From Pseudomonadota bacterium (lineage in GTDB: Bacteria; Pseudomonadota; Alphaproteobacteria; Rhizobiales; Beijerinckiaceae): DNA of 64,000 bases. Positions 25,011-34,346 of this stretch are shown piece by piece. Every line of letters begins with the position of its first letter. The first letter of the stretch is position 1. A program made the translations under genes and the position numbers. The stretch is taken from assembly GCA_023386155.1 (NCBI GenBank), contig JAEWKH010000002.1, positions 1-64,000 of the forward strand, given 5' to 3'. The notes beneath the pieces are model-generated. The model made no database searches. It saw only the letters and a list, made by a program, of their open reading frames with translations, and had not been told where the DNA came from.

Positions 25011-27257
25011 CTATATGTTCGCCTCGGGACCGTCAGGATCGAGGACGAGAATGAGCGTCGCAAGCGGCGGAATCGTGAGGGAGAGGGAGAACGGCTGGCC
25101 GTGGCTCGGCGTGGCGTTGGCCTTCACGCCGCCGAGATTGCCCACATTGCTCCCCCCATACTGGGCGGCATCCGTGTTGACCGCCTCGCGATAGAAGCCC
25201 GCGAACGGAACGCCGATGCGATATCTTTCACGTGGAACGGGGGTGAAGTTCGATACGACGACGGCAAGCGACTTCGCGTCGTCCCCGCGCCGTGCCCAGG
25301 CGATGACGCTGTTGTCGCGGTCGTCGGCCACGAGCCACTCGAACCCCTTCGCCTCGCAGTCGCGCTCATGCAGGGCTGGAATGTCGCGGTAGGCGTGGTT
25401 CAGGTCGCCGATCAGCGTCTGAACGCCCCTGTGGTAGGGGCTGTCGAGAAGGTGCCAGTCGAGGCTCTCGTCGTGGTTCCATTCCCGCTCCTGCGCGAAC
25501 TCCCCGCCCATGAACAGAAGCTTCTTGCCGGGATGCCCCCACATGAAGCCGTAATAGGCGCGAAGGTTGGCAAAACGCTGCCACTGATCGCCCGGCATCT
25601 TGCCGAGGAGCGATCCCTTGCCGTGCACGACCTCGTCATGGCTCAGGGGAAGGATGAAGTTCTCCGAGAAGGCGTAGAGCAGGCCGAAGGTGAGATCGTG
25701 ATGGTGGTACTGGCGGAAGACCGGATCCTTGCTGATGTAGCGCAGGGTGTCGTGCATCCAGCCCATGTTCCATTTGAAGCCGAAGCCGAGGCCTCCCGCA
25801 TAGGTGGGCTGCGACACGCCCGGCCAGGCGGTGGATTCCTCCGCGATGGTGACGGCGCCCGGCGAGGTCGCATAGGCGACCTCGTTCATCTTGCGGATGA
25901 AATCGATGGCGCCGAGATTTTCGTTGCCGCCGTACCGGTTCGGAATCCACTCCCCCGGCTTGCGCGAGTAATCGAGATAGAGCATGGAGGCGACGGCATC
26001 GACCCGCAAACCGTCCAGGTGATAGCGCTCCAGCCAGAAGCGCGCATTCGCCACGAGGAAGCTCATCACCTCCCGGCGCTCGAAATTGTAGATGTAGGTG
26101 CCCCAATCCTGATGGAAGCCCAGGCGAGGATCCGCATGCTCGTAGAGGTTCGTGCCGTCGAAATAGGACAATCCGTGCGGATCGTTCGGGAAATGCGCCG
26201 GCACCCAATCGAGAATGATTCCGATCCCGGCGGCATGCGCCGCCTCCACGAAAGCCGCGAAATCCTCCAGCGTGCCGAAGCGGCTCGTCGGTGCATAAAG
26301 CGAGATCGGCTGGTAGCCCCACGATCCGTCGAACGGATACTCGGTGATCGGCAGAAGCTCGATATGCGTGAAGCCGAGATTCTTCACGTAGGGAATGAGC
26401 CGCACGGCCAGTTCGCGATAGGTGAGGTAGCGATTGCCCTCCTCGGGAACGCGCGCCCAGGAGCCGAGATGGCACTCGTAGATCGACATCGGCGCCTTGC
26501 GGTGGTTCTGCGAGGACCGCGCGCCCATCCAGTCCGCGTCCTGCCAGTCGAATGCCGGCGCACCCTCGAGGATGGACGCCGTGGCGGGCGGGTGCTCGGC
26601 CGCGAACGCGATGGGATCGGCCTTGAGGGCGAGCAGGTTGCCGTGAAGGCCGATGATCTCGAATTTGTAGCGTTGGTCCGGCGTCACGTCCGGAATGAAC
26701 AATTCCCAGATGCCGCCTTCATGGCGGCGGCGCATGGGATGGCGCCGCCCGTCCCATGAATTGAAGTCGCCGACCACGCTCACGCGGCGGGCATTGGGCG
26801 CCCAGACCGTGAACAGAAAGCCCTGAATCCCTCCCAGGTCGAGCCGATGCGCGCCGAGCTTCGTGTAGACGGCATCGCTTGCGGGATCGCCGATCCGCAT
26901 CAGGTCGTCATGGGACAGGAAGGCGCCGAAGCTGTAGGGATCGTGTCGGATCTCGGTGCTGTCCTGCCGTTCGATCCGCAGCCTGTAGTCGGGCCGACCG
27001 GGAGTGCGGACCGAGGCGACGAGAAGGCCGTCGGGAGGCATCCGCTCCATCGTGCCGAGAACGGTTTCTCCATCGCGGTCCAGGACCGTCACGGAATCGG
27101 CGTCCGGCAGGATGGCGCGGATCTCCCAGAGGCCCGGAGAGACCTCGTGCGGGCCGAGAACGGAGAAGGGATCGCCCGAATTGACGATCTCGGCAACCGA
27201 TGGTGGGTCGGCCGGGCGCGTCGGCGCGCTCTGCGATCCACGGCGGTGCTGATCCAT
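25011..27257 (-). CDS. glgB: 1,4-alpha-glucan branching enzyme
   Basis: A 748-residue GH13 enzyme that forms alpha-1,6 branches. It has an extra N-terminal carbohydrate-binding domain (about 25-125), a CBM48 domain (about 130-230) and a barrel with GLRVDAVASMLYLDYSR (nucleophile Asp), IAEESTAWP (Glu) and LPLSHDEVVHGKGS (Asp). The length matches the long GlgB type with both N-terminal modules. ATG at 27257 is chosen over 27275 because AAGGGGATATC lies upstream. It is the second glycogen gene on the minus strand, followed by glgX; a possible stress-sigma promoter lies at 27300-27325. Confidence 0.95.
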   Translation of the reverse strand: MDQHRRGSQSAPTRPADPPSVAEIVNSGDPFSVLGPHEVSPGLWEIRAILPDADSVTVLDRDGETVLGTMERMPPDGLLVASVRTPGRPDYRLRIERQDSTEIRHDPYSFGAFLSHDDLMRIGDPASDAVYTKLGAHRLDLGGIQGFLFTVWAPNARRVSVVGDFNSWDGRRHPMRRRHEGGIWELFIPDVTPDQRYKFEIIGLHGNLLALKADPIAFAAEHPPATASILEGAPAFDWQDADWMGARSSQNHRKAPMSIYECHLGSWARVPEEGNRYLTYRELAVRLIPYVKNLGFTHIELLPITEYPFDGSWGYQPISLYAPTSRFGTLEDFAAFVEAAHAAGIGIILDWVPAHFPNDPHGLSYFDGTNLYEHADPRLGFHQDWGTYIYNFERREVMSFLVANARFWLERYHLDGLRVDAVASMLYLDYSRKPGEWIPNRYGGNENLGAIDFIRKMNEVAYATSPGAVTIAEESTAWPGVSQPTYAGGLGFGFKWNMGWMHDTLRYISKDPVFRQYHHHDLTFGLLYAFSENFILPLSHDEVVHGKGSLLGKMPGDQWQRFANLRAYYGFMWGHPGKKLLFMGGEFAQEREWNHDESLDWHLLDSPYHRGVQTLIGDLNHAYRDIPALHERDCEAKGFEWLVADDRDNSVIAWARRGDDAKSLAVVVSNFTPVPRERYRIGVPFAGFYREAVNTDAAQYGGSNVGNLGGVKANATPSHGQPFSLSLTIPPLATLILVLDPDGPEANI

Positions 27258-27299
27258 TCGGATATCCCCTTTCATAGGCTGTCCCTAGGTGCCGGAGCG

Positions 27300-27325
27300 G
27301 ACGGTTCCGCGGTCCGTTACGTTCC
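27300..27325 (-). promoter_or_regulatory. Possible EcfG-type promoter upstream of glgB
   Basis: On the minus strand GGAAC (27325-27321) is followed after 17 bases by CGTC (27303-27300), one mismatch from the alphaproteobacterial general-stress consensus GGAAC-N16/17-CGTT. The distance to the glgB start (about 43 bp) suits a promoter. Short degenerate motifs of this kind also arise by chance. Confidence 0.25.
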
Positions 27326-27407
27326 AATTCGAGATTTCATTATGGAGCGGCTCCCGGCTCGGACCAGAAGCAGCGGGAGGCGCTCGGGCGCGTTGCGGCG
27401 ATCTTTG

Positions 27408-30400
27408 TCAGTGGGGAGCGTCCCCGGTTCCGACCCGCTTGAGGACGGCGAAGGGAAGGGAGCCCATGAGGCCTGCGATCTCCTGCCGGTCCGAGTCGAT
27501 GAGAATATCGTCTTGCTCTATCACGCTCCGCCAGCGCCCATGAGGCAGTGCGACCGTCGTGTCGCTCCACATGGCCGGATCGAAGGCGAGGCTTTCCGGA
27601 TTCGTCAACGCGCTCCAGAGGCGCGGCACGATGACCGCGAGCGCCGCATCGCCGTGCTGCCTGATATAGGCGATCAGGTGGGATCCCTGCCTCCCGTCGA
27701 CCGACAAGGGCCGATAGTCGCCCTCGGCATAGAGGTCGGGGGTTGCAGTGCGATCATGAAGCAGCAGCGAGAGAATGCGCTGCTTGATCCGCCCATCGGG
27801 CCAGTGTCTCATGAGAGACTCGAGCGATGCATGCGAGTCGAGAGCCTCGATGCGGGCCTTGTAGGCCACCGGACGCCGGTTGTCCGGATCGACGAGGGAG
27901 AAGTCCCAGAACTCGGTGCCCTGATAGATGTCGGGCACGCCCGGCAGCGTCATCTTCAGGATGGTCCGTGAAAGACCGTTCAACATCCCAAGAAGAGAGA
28001 GCCGGCGGGCAAGAGGCTTGAAATCCTCGATGAAAGCGTTCTTCGGATCGAGGGCCGCCCGCAGCAGCTTGAGGGCGGCTCCCTCATAAGCCTCGTTCGG
28101 TGCAACCCAGCTCGTGTGCCGCTTGGCCTCCCGGAGCGCCTTGGTGAGATACTCCACCATGCGTTCCTGGAATGCGGCAAGCTGCCCGCCGTCGGTTCTT
28201 TCCAGAAGCTCCAGGGGCCAGGCGCCGAGAAGAGCCTGGAGAAGGATCACCCGATCGTTGGGATCCGGTGCGGGTGCCCCATCAACCTCGGACAGATGAG
28301 GGGAGGCCGTGTCCCGCCAGAGAGCGAGAGCCTGCATCCATTCCTCCGGCATCTCGGACAGCGCGAGCAGGCGCGCCCGCGCATCCTCGCCGCGTTTCGT
28401 GTCATGGGTCGCGGTGGCGATCATCGCCTGCGGCCAATGGCGGGCACGGTCGGCATTCGCCTGGTGAAAGGCTTCCGGCATGAGGCCGAAATGGCCCGGG
28501 TCGCCACCGACTTCGTTGAGCGCGATCAGGCGGCCGTAGCGATAGAACAGGGTGTCTTCCAGGCTCTTGGCCATCACGGGGCCGGTCAGCTGCTGAAACC
28601 GTCGCCGGAAGCGGCGGAGGTCGGCCGGATCGGCGGCGGCCCTGCCGAGAAGGACCGAGGCGATGAAATCGTGCACGCTGCGGTCGGGCAGGGAGCTGGA
28701 TCGTTGCGAGGCCTGAATCGTCTCGCCGATCAATCGCACGTCCTCCGCGGCCGGCTCCGCATCGCGCAGGTAGCTGCGATAGACCGGGAAGGCCGTGATG
28801 ATCTCGATGAGGGCCTGGCGCAGAGAGAACACCGTGTAGTCCCGCGTGCGACGGTCGGCATCGGCGATCACCTTGATATCGGCGACCAGAACCTCCAGCT
28901 CGCTGGCGAAATTCTTCTCCGTGATATCGGTCTTGGCCTGCCTCAGCCAATCGCCATAGGAGCCCTCAAGGCCCGAGGCTTCCCGGTAGATGCGCTCGAA
29001 CGAGTCGCCTGCCCCGGCATCCACCAGCACGCCGTCGATCAGGTTGAGGGCGTCATAGCCAGATGTTCCTGCTACCGGCCAGGGACGCAGCCTTTCGCCC
29101 GGCTCGAGAATCTTCTCGACCACCACGTAGAAGCCCGGTCCCACCTTCTGCTGGAGGGCGCGGCAATAGCCTTCCGGATCGGCAAGGCCGTCGATGTGAT
29201 CGATCCGCAAACCGTGGACGAGGCCCTCGTCCACGAGACGGAAAATGAGCGCGTGCGTCTTCTCGAAGATCTCCGGGATCTCGACCCGGATGCCCGCCAG
29301 GGTGTTGATGTCGAAGAAACGGCGGTAGTTGATGTCGCTCGATGCCACGCGCCAGTAACGGAGGCGATAGGCCTGAGCCTCCAGGAGCCGGTGCAGGATG
29401 TTGTAGCTCTCCGGCTGGCCCGAAACGCCGTTGATGGCCGCGACAGCGCTCTCGATGGCTTTGTTCGCGCCCGTGGAGGCGGCGACCATCCGGGCGAGGT
29501 CGCGCTTCATCCTTTCGGCCTCGTCCGGCAAGGAGGCGCGGTCACCCGTTGGGGTTCGATCCGCCAATGTCCGCAACCGCTCGGTGAGAAGCCGCAGGTC
29601 GCTGGCCTTTGCCTGATCGCTCATGGCAGCCACGGCGTGATCGAGCACGAGCGGGTAGGTCGCCGGGCCAATCGGGAAGCGGTGCTCCCAATGCCAGACG
29701 CTGAAGGAGCCTTCCGCCGGGTCGAACTTCAGCTGTAGCTCGCCTTTCTCCAGGACGTCGCCGTAGAGCCCGCCTAAGGATGGGACGATCAGCTTGCCGT
29801 CGGCGCCGGGCCGCTCCCAATCGATATCGAAGGCCTTGGCCACGGGCGACAGCCGGCCCCATTCCAGCACGGAGAGCCACCAGCCATTGTCCTTCCCGCC
29901 CACGCCCATGTGGTTGGGCACGATGTCGAGCACGAGCTTGAGGCCGTGCTCCTTCAGCGTTTCCGAGAAACGGCGGAAGCCGTCCTCCCCGCCGAGTTCC
30001 GGATTGACGGTGGAATGGTCGACGATGTCGTAGCCATGGGTCGAGCCCGGGGCGGCCGCCTGGATCGGCGAGGAATAGACGTGGCTGATGCCGAGCTTCG
30101 CCAGATAGGGCACGATCTTCACCGCATCGTCAAAGGTGAAGCCCTTGTGGAATTGCAGCCGGTAGGTGGCCCTCGGCGGCGGCGCCGCGAGGATGTTCCG
30201 ACGGGAGCGGGCATCGCGCCCTTCCTCGGCCAGCGCGACGGACAGCCTGGACATCAGGCTTCCGGGCGCTGTGACGGCTTCAAGCGTGTTGGACAGGCGC
30301 CGGCGCCAGTTGGGATGCCCCGCATCGGGGCCTGGCATGTTGGGCTGGTTCAGCTCGCCCGAAGCATCCTCGACCTGCAGGGCTGTGAGTACCGACGATG

Positions 30401-32273
30401 TGCGGGCGAGATAGCGCACCGTTTCTTCGAGCGGCGGCTTCTCGGGAACGTGCGAAGAGGGGAAAAGATCTTCTTCCGCCAGGGCGTCCGTCAGATGCTG
30501 CTTGTCGGCGGCTCTCGCAACGCGTTCATCGGCCGCTTTCGCCGGATCGAAGATGCCGAGCGTCTGGCGCAGGTCGATGTCGAGGCCACGCCACCAGCCG
30601 GTGAAGGTCGGCAGGTCGTGGGTGGTGAGGACGGCAAGGGCCGGACGGGGATATTGCTGCGGCTTCCTGAAGGCGGAAGCGTCCCGCTCGAACGGCAGCA
30701 CCCGGTAGCTGAGGACGCCCGAGGCCATGATGGCATCCGAGAAGCCCTCCGGCGCCGTGCCGAGATCCTCCGCGATCACGAGGCATCGGGCGCGGTGGCT
30801 TTCCACGCGCAGCACCGCGAGCATCGCGTCGAACGGGTAATCGACATACGCGCCCTGGGAGGCGGGTGCGCCGGAGGGAATCAGAAACAGCCGTTGCAGC
30901 TGGAACGCGTGGTCGATTCGGATGGCGCCGGCATGGCGCATATTGGCCGAGACGAGATCCCGGAACGCGGCAAGGCCCTGCTCCTCCAGGGTGAGCGGAT
31001 TGAAGGGCGGCAGGCCCCAGTCCTGGCCCTGCGGACCGAGCGGATCCGGAGGCGCCCCGATGGACAGGGACGGGGCATAGCGTTCCGGCGTCGCCCAGAT
31101 CTCCGAGCCGCCGCCATCGGCGCCCACGGCGAGATCCCGGTAGAGGCCGATGGGAAGGCCCGCCGCCTGGGCGCGCCTGGCGGCTTGATCCAGCTGAATG
31201 TCGGCCAGCCATTGCAGCCACGCATGGAAGGCCACGCGTTCCGCATGGTCCAGGCGGAAGCGCCTGACGGCCACCGCGTGGACCGAGCGGTATTCCTCCG
31301 GCCAGTCGCCGATCCAGAACCGGCCCTGCTCCCGGAAATGCTCGGACAGGGCCTCGAAGGCGGCGTGCGCCTCCAGGGCTTCGCCGCCGGCACGCCGGAA
31401 CGCCTCGCAGGCGGGATGGGCACCTGCCCTCCGGAAGTGCGCCCACAGGGCATCGAGAAGCGGACGCTTGAGCGCCCAGACCTCGGCGTAATCGATGAGC
31501 TGCGCACTCCGGAGCCTGGAGAGGCGCTCCTGCATGTCCGGTTCGTCGAGCAGCCGCTGAGCGCCGCTCTCGGCAAAGTCATCGACCGCTGCCGGATCGA
31601 TATAGATGCTTTCGAGGAACAGGCGCGAGGACGGGGAATAGGGAGATATCTTGGCGCGGTCCGATGAGAAGAGCGCATGAACGGGGCTCAGCCCGAGGAA
31701 TGCTCCGCCGAGGCGGGCGACGTTCTCAGCCGCGAGCCCCACATCGGAATAATCCCCGATGCCGAAATCCCGTTCAGAGCGCAGGGAATAGATCTGTGCC
31801 GCCGCGCCCCAGAGCTTTGTCTCTCCCAGGAAGGCGTCGGGCTCCCAGCAACGGGGTGGAGCCGCGATGATCGTCGTCTCCCTGTCGCCGAGACGAAGCC
31901 GGTGATAGCCCATCGGCAGGGCGGGGAGGTCCAGGGCGGTTTCGCCCTCGGCGAGCCGCCCTTCATGCACGGTGCCGTCCTCTTCGATCAGGATCCAGGC
32001 GGGCTGAACGGGAGCGGCGCGGAATTCGAGCGCCCCAGGCTTTTCCGCTTCGACGGTGACGGTCGCGGCGATCGGGCCGTTCTTCACGCGTTCCAGCCGG
32101 GCGAGACTCTCCCGTGCGCCGGCCTCGGACGAGATGTCGAGCCCGAGCGCGACGAGCAGTGCTTTCCGTGTTTCCGGGCCTGTCCGAACGCTCTTGCCGA
32201 ATGCGTCGGTGTAGTCGGAGGACATGCCGACAAGGACGGCCATGCGCTCCAGGAGAGCGTCCAGCTTGCTCAT
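27408..32273 (-). CDS. treY: Fused 4-alpha-glucanotransferase / malto-oligosyltrehalose synthase (MalQ-TreY)
   Basis: A single 1621-codon frame with two enzymes. Residues 1 to about 690 are a GH77 amylomaltase: IRIDHAFQLQRLFLIP (nucleophile Asp near 454), IAEDLGTAPEGF (Glu) and LTTHDLPTFTGWW (Asp). From about residue 700 (ATYRLQFHKGFTFDDAV) to the end is a GH13 malto-oligosyltrehalose synthase: IVPNHMGVGGKDN, LRIDHIDGLADPEGY (Asp), VVVEKILEPGE (Glu) and ATHDTKRGEDARARL (Asp). MalQ disproportionates glucans; TreY converts the reducing end of maltodextrin to a trehalosyl unit. The start at 32273 overlaps the treZ stop (ATGA), and treZ supplies the next enzyme. Both active sites look intact. Confidence 0.93.
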   Translation of the reverse strand: MSKLDALLERMAVLVGMSSDYTDAFGKSVRTGPETRKALLVALGLDISSEAGARESLARLERVKNGPIAATVTVEAEKPGALEFRAAPVQPAWILIEEDGTVHEGRLAEGETALDLPALPMGYHRLRLGDRETTIIAAPPRCWEPDAFLGETKLWGAAAQIYSLRSERDFGIGDYSDVGLAAENVARLGGAFLGLSPVHALFSSDRAKISPYSPSSRLFLESIYIDPAAVDDFAESGAQRLLDEPDMQERLSRLRSAQLIDYAEVWALKRPLLDALWAHFRRAGAHPACEAFRRAGGEALEAHAAFEALSEHFREQGRFWIGDWPEEYRSVHAVAVRRFRLDHAERVAFHAWLQWLADIQLDQAARRAQAAGLPIGLYRDLAVGADGGGSEIWATPERYAPSLSIGAPPDPLGPQGQDWGLPPFNPLTLEEQGLAAFRDLVSANMRHAGAIRIDHAFQLQRLFLIPSGAPASQGAYVDYPFDAMLAVLRVESHRARCLVIAEDLGTAPEGFSDAIMASGVLSYRVLPFERDASAFRKPQQYPRPALAVLTTHDLPTFTGWWRGLDIDLRQTLGIFDPAKAADERVARAADKQHLTDALAEEDLFPSSHVPEKPPLEETVRYLARTSSVLTALQVEDASGELNQPNMPGPDAGHPNWRRRLSNTLEAVTAPGSLMSRLSVALAEEGRDARSRRNILAAPPPRATYRLQFHKGFTFDDAVKIVPYLAKLGISHVYSSPIQAAAPGSTHGYDIVDHSTVNPELGGEDGFRRFSETLKEHGLKLVLDIVPNHMGVGGKDNGWWLSVLEWGRLSPVAKAFDIDWERPGADGKLIVPSLGGLYGDVLEKGELQLKFDPAEGSFSVWHWEHRFPIGPATYPLVLDHAVAAMSDQAKASDLRLLTERLRTLADRTPTGDRASLPDEAERMKRDLARMVAASTGANKAIESAVAAINGVSGQPESYNILHRLLEAQAYRLRYWRVASSDINYRRFFDINTLAGIRVEIPEIFEKTHALIFRLVDEGLVHGLRIDHIDGLADPEGYCRALQQKVGPGFYVVVEKILEPGERLRPWPVAGTSGYDALNLIDGVLVDAGAGDSFERIYREASGLEGSYGDWLRQAKTDITEKNFASELEVLVADIKVIADADRRTRDYTVFSLRQALIEIITAFPVYRSYLRDAEPAAEDVRLIGETIQASQRSSSLPDRSVHDFIASVLLGRAAADPADLRRFRRRFQQLTGPVMAKSLEDTLFYRYGRLIALNEVGGDPGHFGLMPEAFHQANADRARHWPQAMIATATHDTKRGEDARARLLALSEMPEEWMQALALWRDTASPHLSEVDGAPAPDPNDRVILLQALLGAWPLELLERTDGGQLAAFQERMVEYLTKALREAKRHTSWVAPNEAYEGAALKLLRAALDPKNAFIEDFKPLARRLSLLGMLNGLSRTILKMTLPGVPDIYQGTEFWDFSLVDPDNRRPVAYKARIEALDSHASLESLMRHWPDGRIKQRILSLLLHDRTATPDLYAEGDYRPLSVDGRQGSHLIAYIRQHGDAALAVIVPRLWSALTNPESLAFDPAMWSDTTVALPHGRWRSVIEQDDILIDSDRQEIAGLMGSLPFAVLKRVGTGDAPH

Positions 32274-34090
32274 GCCGACGGCCCTTTCAGGACGATCCCC
32301 GACCACGGCGCGATGCGAAGGTCCTTGCCGCTCCGGTCGATGCCCGGACTCGACCAGAGTGCGCGGTCAGCGTCCTCGGTTCTCGCCGTCATGGGCGTGT
32401 CGCCGAAATTCGCAAGAAGGCGGAGCAGGCCGTCCTCGAAGGTCCAGGTCACGTCCAGCGTGCCTTCCGGTGAGACGTCGTATCGCGAGCCGCGATATCC
32501 GCTTACGAGCAGCGGGACGATTTCCGTTCGCCTCAGGTCGAGCAGATGACGGGTCCGTGACAGGATTTCCCGGTGCGGTGGCCGATCCATCTCCGACCAG
32601 TCGATCCTGGATCGCTCGAAGGTCGCCCGGTCCGTCGGATCGGGAATCCTCTGCGATGTCTCCGGATCCGCGAAGGCCTTGAAGCGCTTGAATTCGCCGC
32701 GCCGCCCATCCCGGACGGCCTTGGCGAGATCCGGCTCGCTCTCGAAATCGACGAAGAACTGGAACGGCGCCGACGCCGCCCATTCCTCGCCCATGAACAA
32801 CAGCGGGATTTGCGGCGAGAGGAGAAGGATCGCTTGCGCGAGGGCGAGCCGATCGGGAGGGACCAGGTGAGACAGGCGTTCGCCGAAGGCGCGGTTGCCG
32901 ACCTGATCGTGGTTCTGAAGGAAGGCCACGAAAGCCTGCGGCGGGAGATGACCCGACGGCTCGCCGCGGATGACGCCATCCTTGTGTGGCGAAGGATCTC
33001 CCTGATAGGCGAAGCCCTCCGCCAGCGCCCGCCCGAGATGTTGGAGCGGCCTGTCGGCATAATCCTCGTAATATCCCTCGTTCTCGCCGGTCAGGAGGGC
33101 GTGCCAGGAATTGTGGATGTCGTCCGCCCATTGCGCCGTGTGAAGCTTCGGCTTCCGGTCCTCGTCACGATCGAGCCAGCGGGCCTGGTTCGCCTCGTTC
33201 TCGAGCACGAGATGGATGTGGCGGTCAGGGAACGTTTTCCGGATGCGGTTCGCCAGTTCCTCGATGAAGTGAGGCTTGCCGTCATCGATGATGGCATGGA
33301 CCGCATCGAAGCGCAGGCCGTCGATGCGGTATTCCTCCAGCCAGTAGAGCGCATTGTGGACGAAGAAGTCGCGCACCGTGCGGCTGCCCTCGCCGTCCAC
33401 ATTGATCCCGGCTCCCCACGGCGTCGGGTGTCGCGCGGTGAAGAAGGTCTTGGCATAGGCGTGGAGATAATTTCCCGAAGGCCCGAAGTGGTTGTAGACC
33501 ACATCGAGGAACACCATGAGGCCAAGCTCGTGGGCATGCTCGACGAGACGCTTGAGGTCTTCCGGGCTTCCATAGGCCGAGTCCGGGGCATAGGGCAGGA
33601 CGCCGTCATAGCCCCAGTTGCGCCGGCCGGGGAACTCGCCGATGGGCATGAGTTCGATGGCCGTCACGCCAAGCTCGCGCAAGGCTTCGAGCCTGCTCGT
33701 CAGGCCCGCATAGGTTCCCTCAGGCGTGGCCGTGCCGACATGGGCTTCGTAGAGGATTGTTTCCTCCCACGGCCGGCCCGTCCAGGACGTATCCGACCAC
33801 TCATAGGATTGCGGATCGACCACGAAGCTGAGGCCGTGAACGTCGTCGGGCTGGAAGCGGGAGGCCGGATCGGGCACGACGAGACCGCCGTCGATCCTGT
33901 AGCCATAGCGGCTTCCGGGCCGCGCTTCCTGCGAGACGTGGCGATACCAACCTTCCCGATCCGCCGTCAGCGCATGTTCGTCGCCATCGAGCACGAGGCT
34001 CACCTCGCGCGCCGTCGGCGCCCACAAGGCAAAGCGAACACCGTCGGAGGTTATCTCAGCCCCAAAGGGCATGGAGTGAACGCGCCGCAT
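32270..34090 (-). CDS. treZ: Malto-oligosyltrehalose trehalohydrolase
   Basis: A 606-residue GH13 enzyme that cuts trehalose from the product of TreY. An N-terminal CBM48-like domain (FGAEITSDGVRFALWAPTA) precedes the barrel, with VVYNHFGPSGNYL, GLRFDAVHAI (Asp), LVLENEAN (Glu) and FLQNHDQVGNRA (Asp). ATG at 34090 is chosen because GGGGA lies upstream and MRRVHSMPFGAE is a typical TreZ beginning; an in-frame ATG at 34135 is less likely. It is the first gene of the treZ-malQ-treY pair and divergent from glgA2. Confidence 0.94.
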   Translation of the reverse strand: MRRVHSMPFGAEITSDGVRFALWAPTAREVSLVLDGDEHALTADREGWYRHVSQEARPGSRYGYRIDGGLVVPDPASRFQPDDVHGLSFVVDPQSYEWSDTSWTGRPWEETILYEAHVGTATPEGTYAGLTSRLEALRELGVTAIELMPIGEFPGRRNWGYDGVLPYAPDSAYGSPEDLKRLVEHAHELGLMVFLDVVYNHFGPSGNYLHAYAKTFFTARHPTPWGAGINVDGEGSRTVRDFFVHNALYWLEEYRIDGLRFDAVHAIIDDGKPHFIEELANRIRKTFPDRHIHLVLENEANQARWLDRDEDRKPKLHTAQWADDIHNSWHALLTGENEGYYEDYADRPLQHLGRALAEGFAYQGDPSPHKDGVIRGEPSGHLPPQAFVAFLQNHDQVGNRAFGERLSHLVPPDRLALAQAILLLSPQIPLLFMGEEWAASAPFQFFVDFESEPDLAKAVRDGRRGEFKRFKAFADPETSQRIPDPTDRATFERSRIDWSEMDRPPHREILSRTRHLLDLRRTEIVPLLVSGYRGSRYDVSPEGTLDVTWTFEDGLLRLLANFGDTPMTARTEDADRALWSSPGIDRSGKDLRIAPWSGIVLKGPSA

Positions 34091-34262
34091 CGAATCCCCG
34101 GAAGACATAGAAGAAAAGCACTTGCGAACGGGCATGTGAAGGCAATGTTCCAGCCCGGATCAAAAAAACAGCCAAGCTCGCATTCGTGCAACGATTGCCG
34201 CGCTGTTCCGAGGCGTATGGTCTCGCTGTCAGAGCTAGTCAGAAATTTTCTGAAATTTCGTC

Positions 34263-34288
34263 GGAACCTTCTCGAGGGGAAGCGAGTT
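34263..34288 (+). promoter_or_regulatory. Possible EcfG-type promoter upstream of the second glgA
   Basis: GGAAC at 34263-34267 is followed after 17 bases by AGTT at 34285-34288, one mismatch from GGAAC-N16/17-CGTT. The implied transcript would start about 50 bp before the glgA2 ATG. Not supported by anything other than position and sequence. Confidence 0.35.
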
Positions 34289-34346
34289 AGACAGCGCGAC
34301 TGCCTATGGCGCGGGGGTCGCTGGGGATCGCGCTAGCTGAGCGAAC

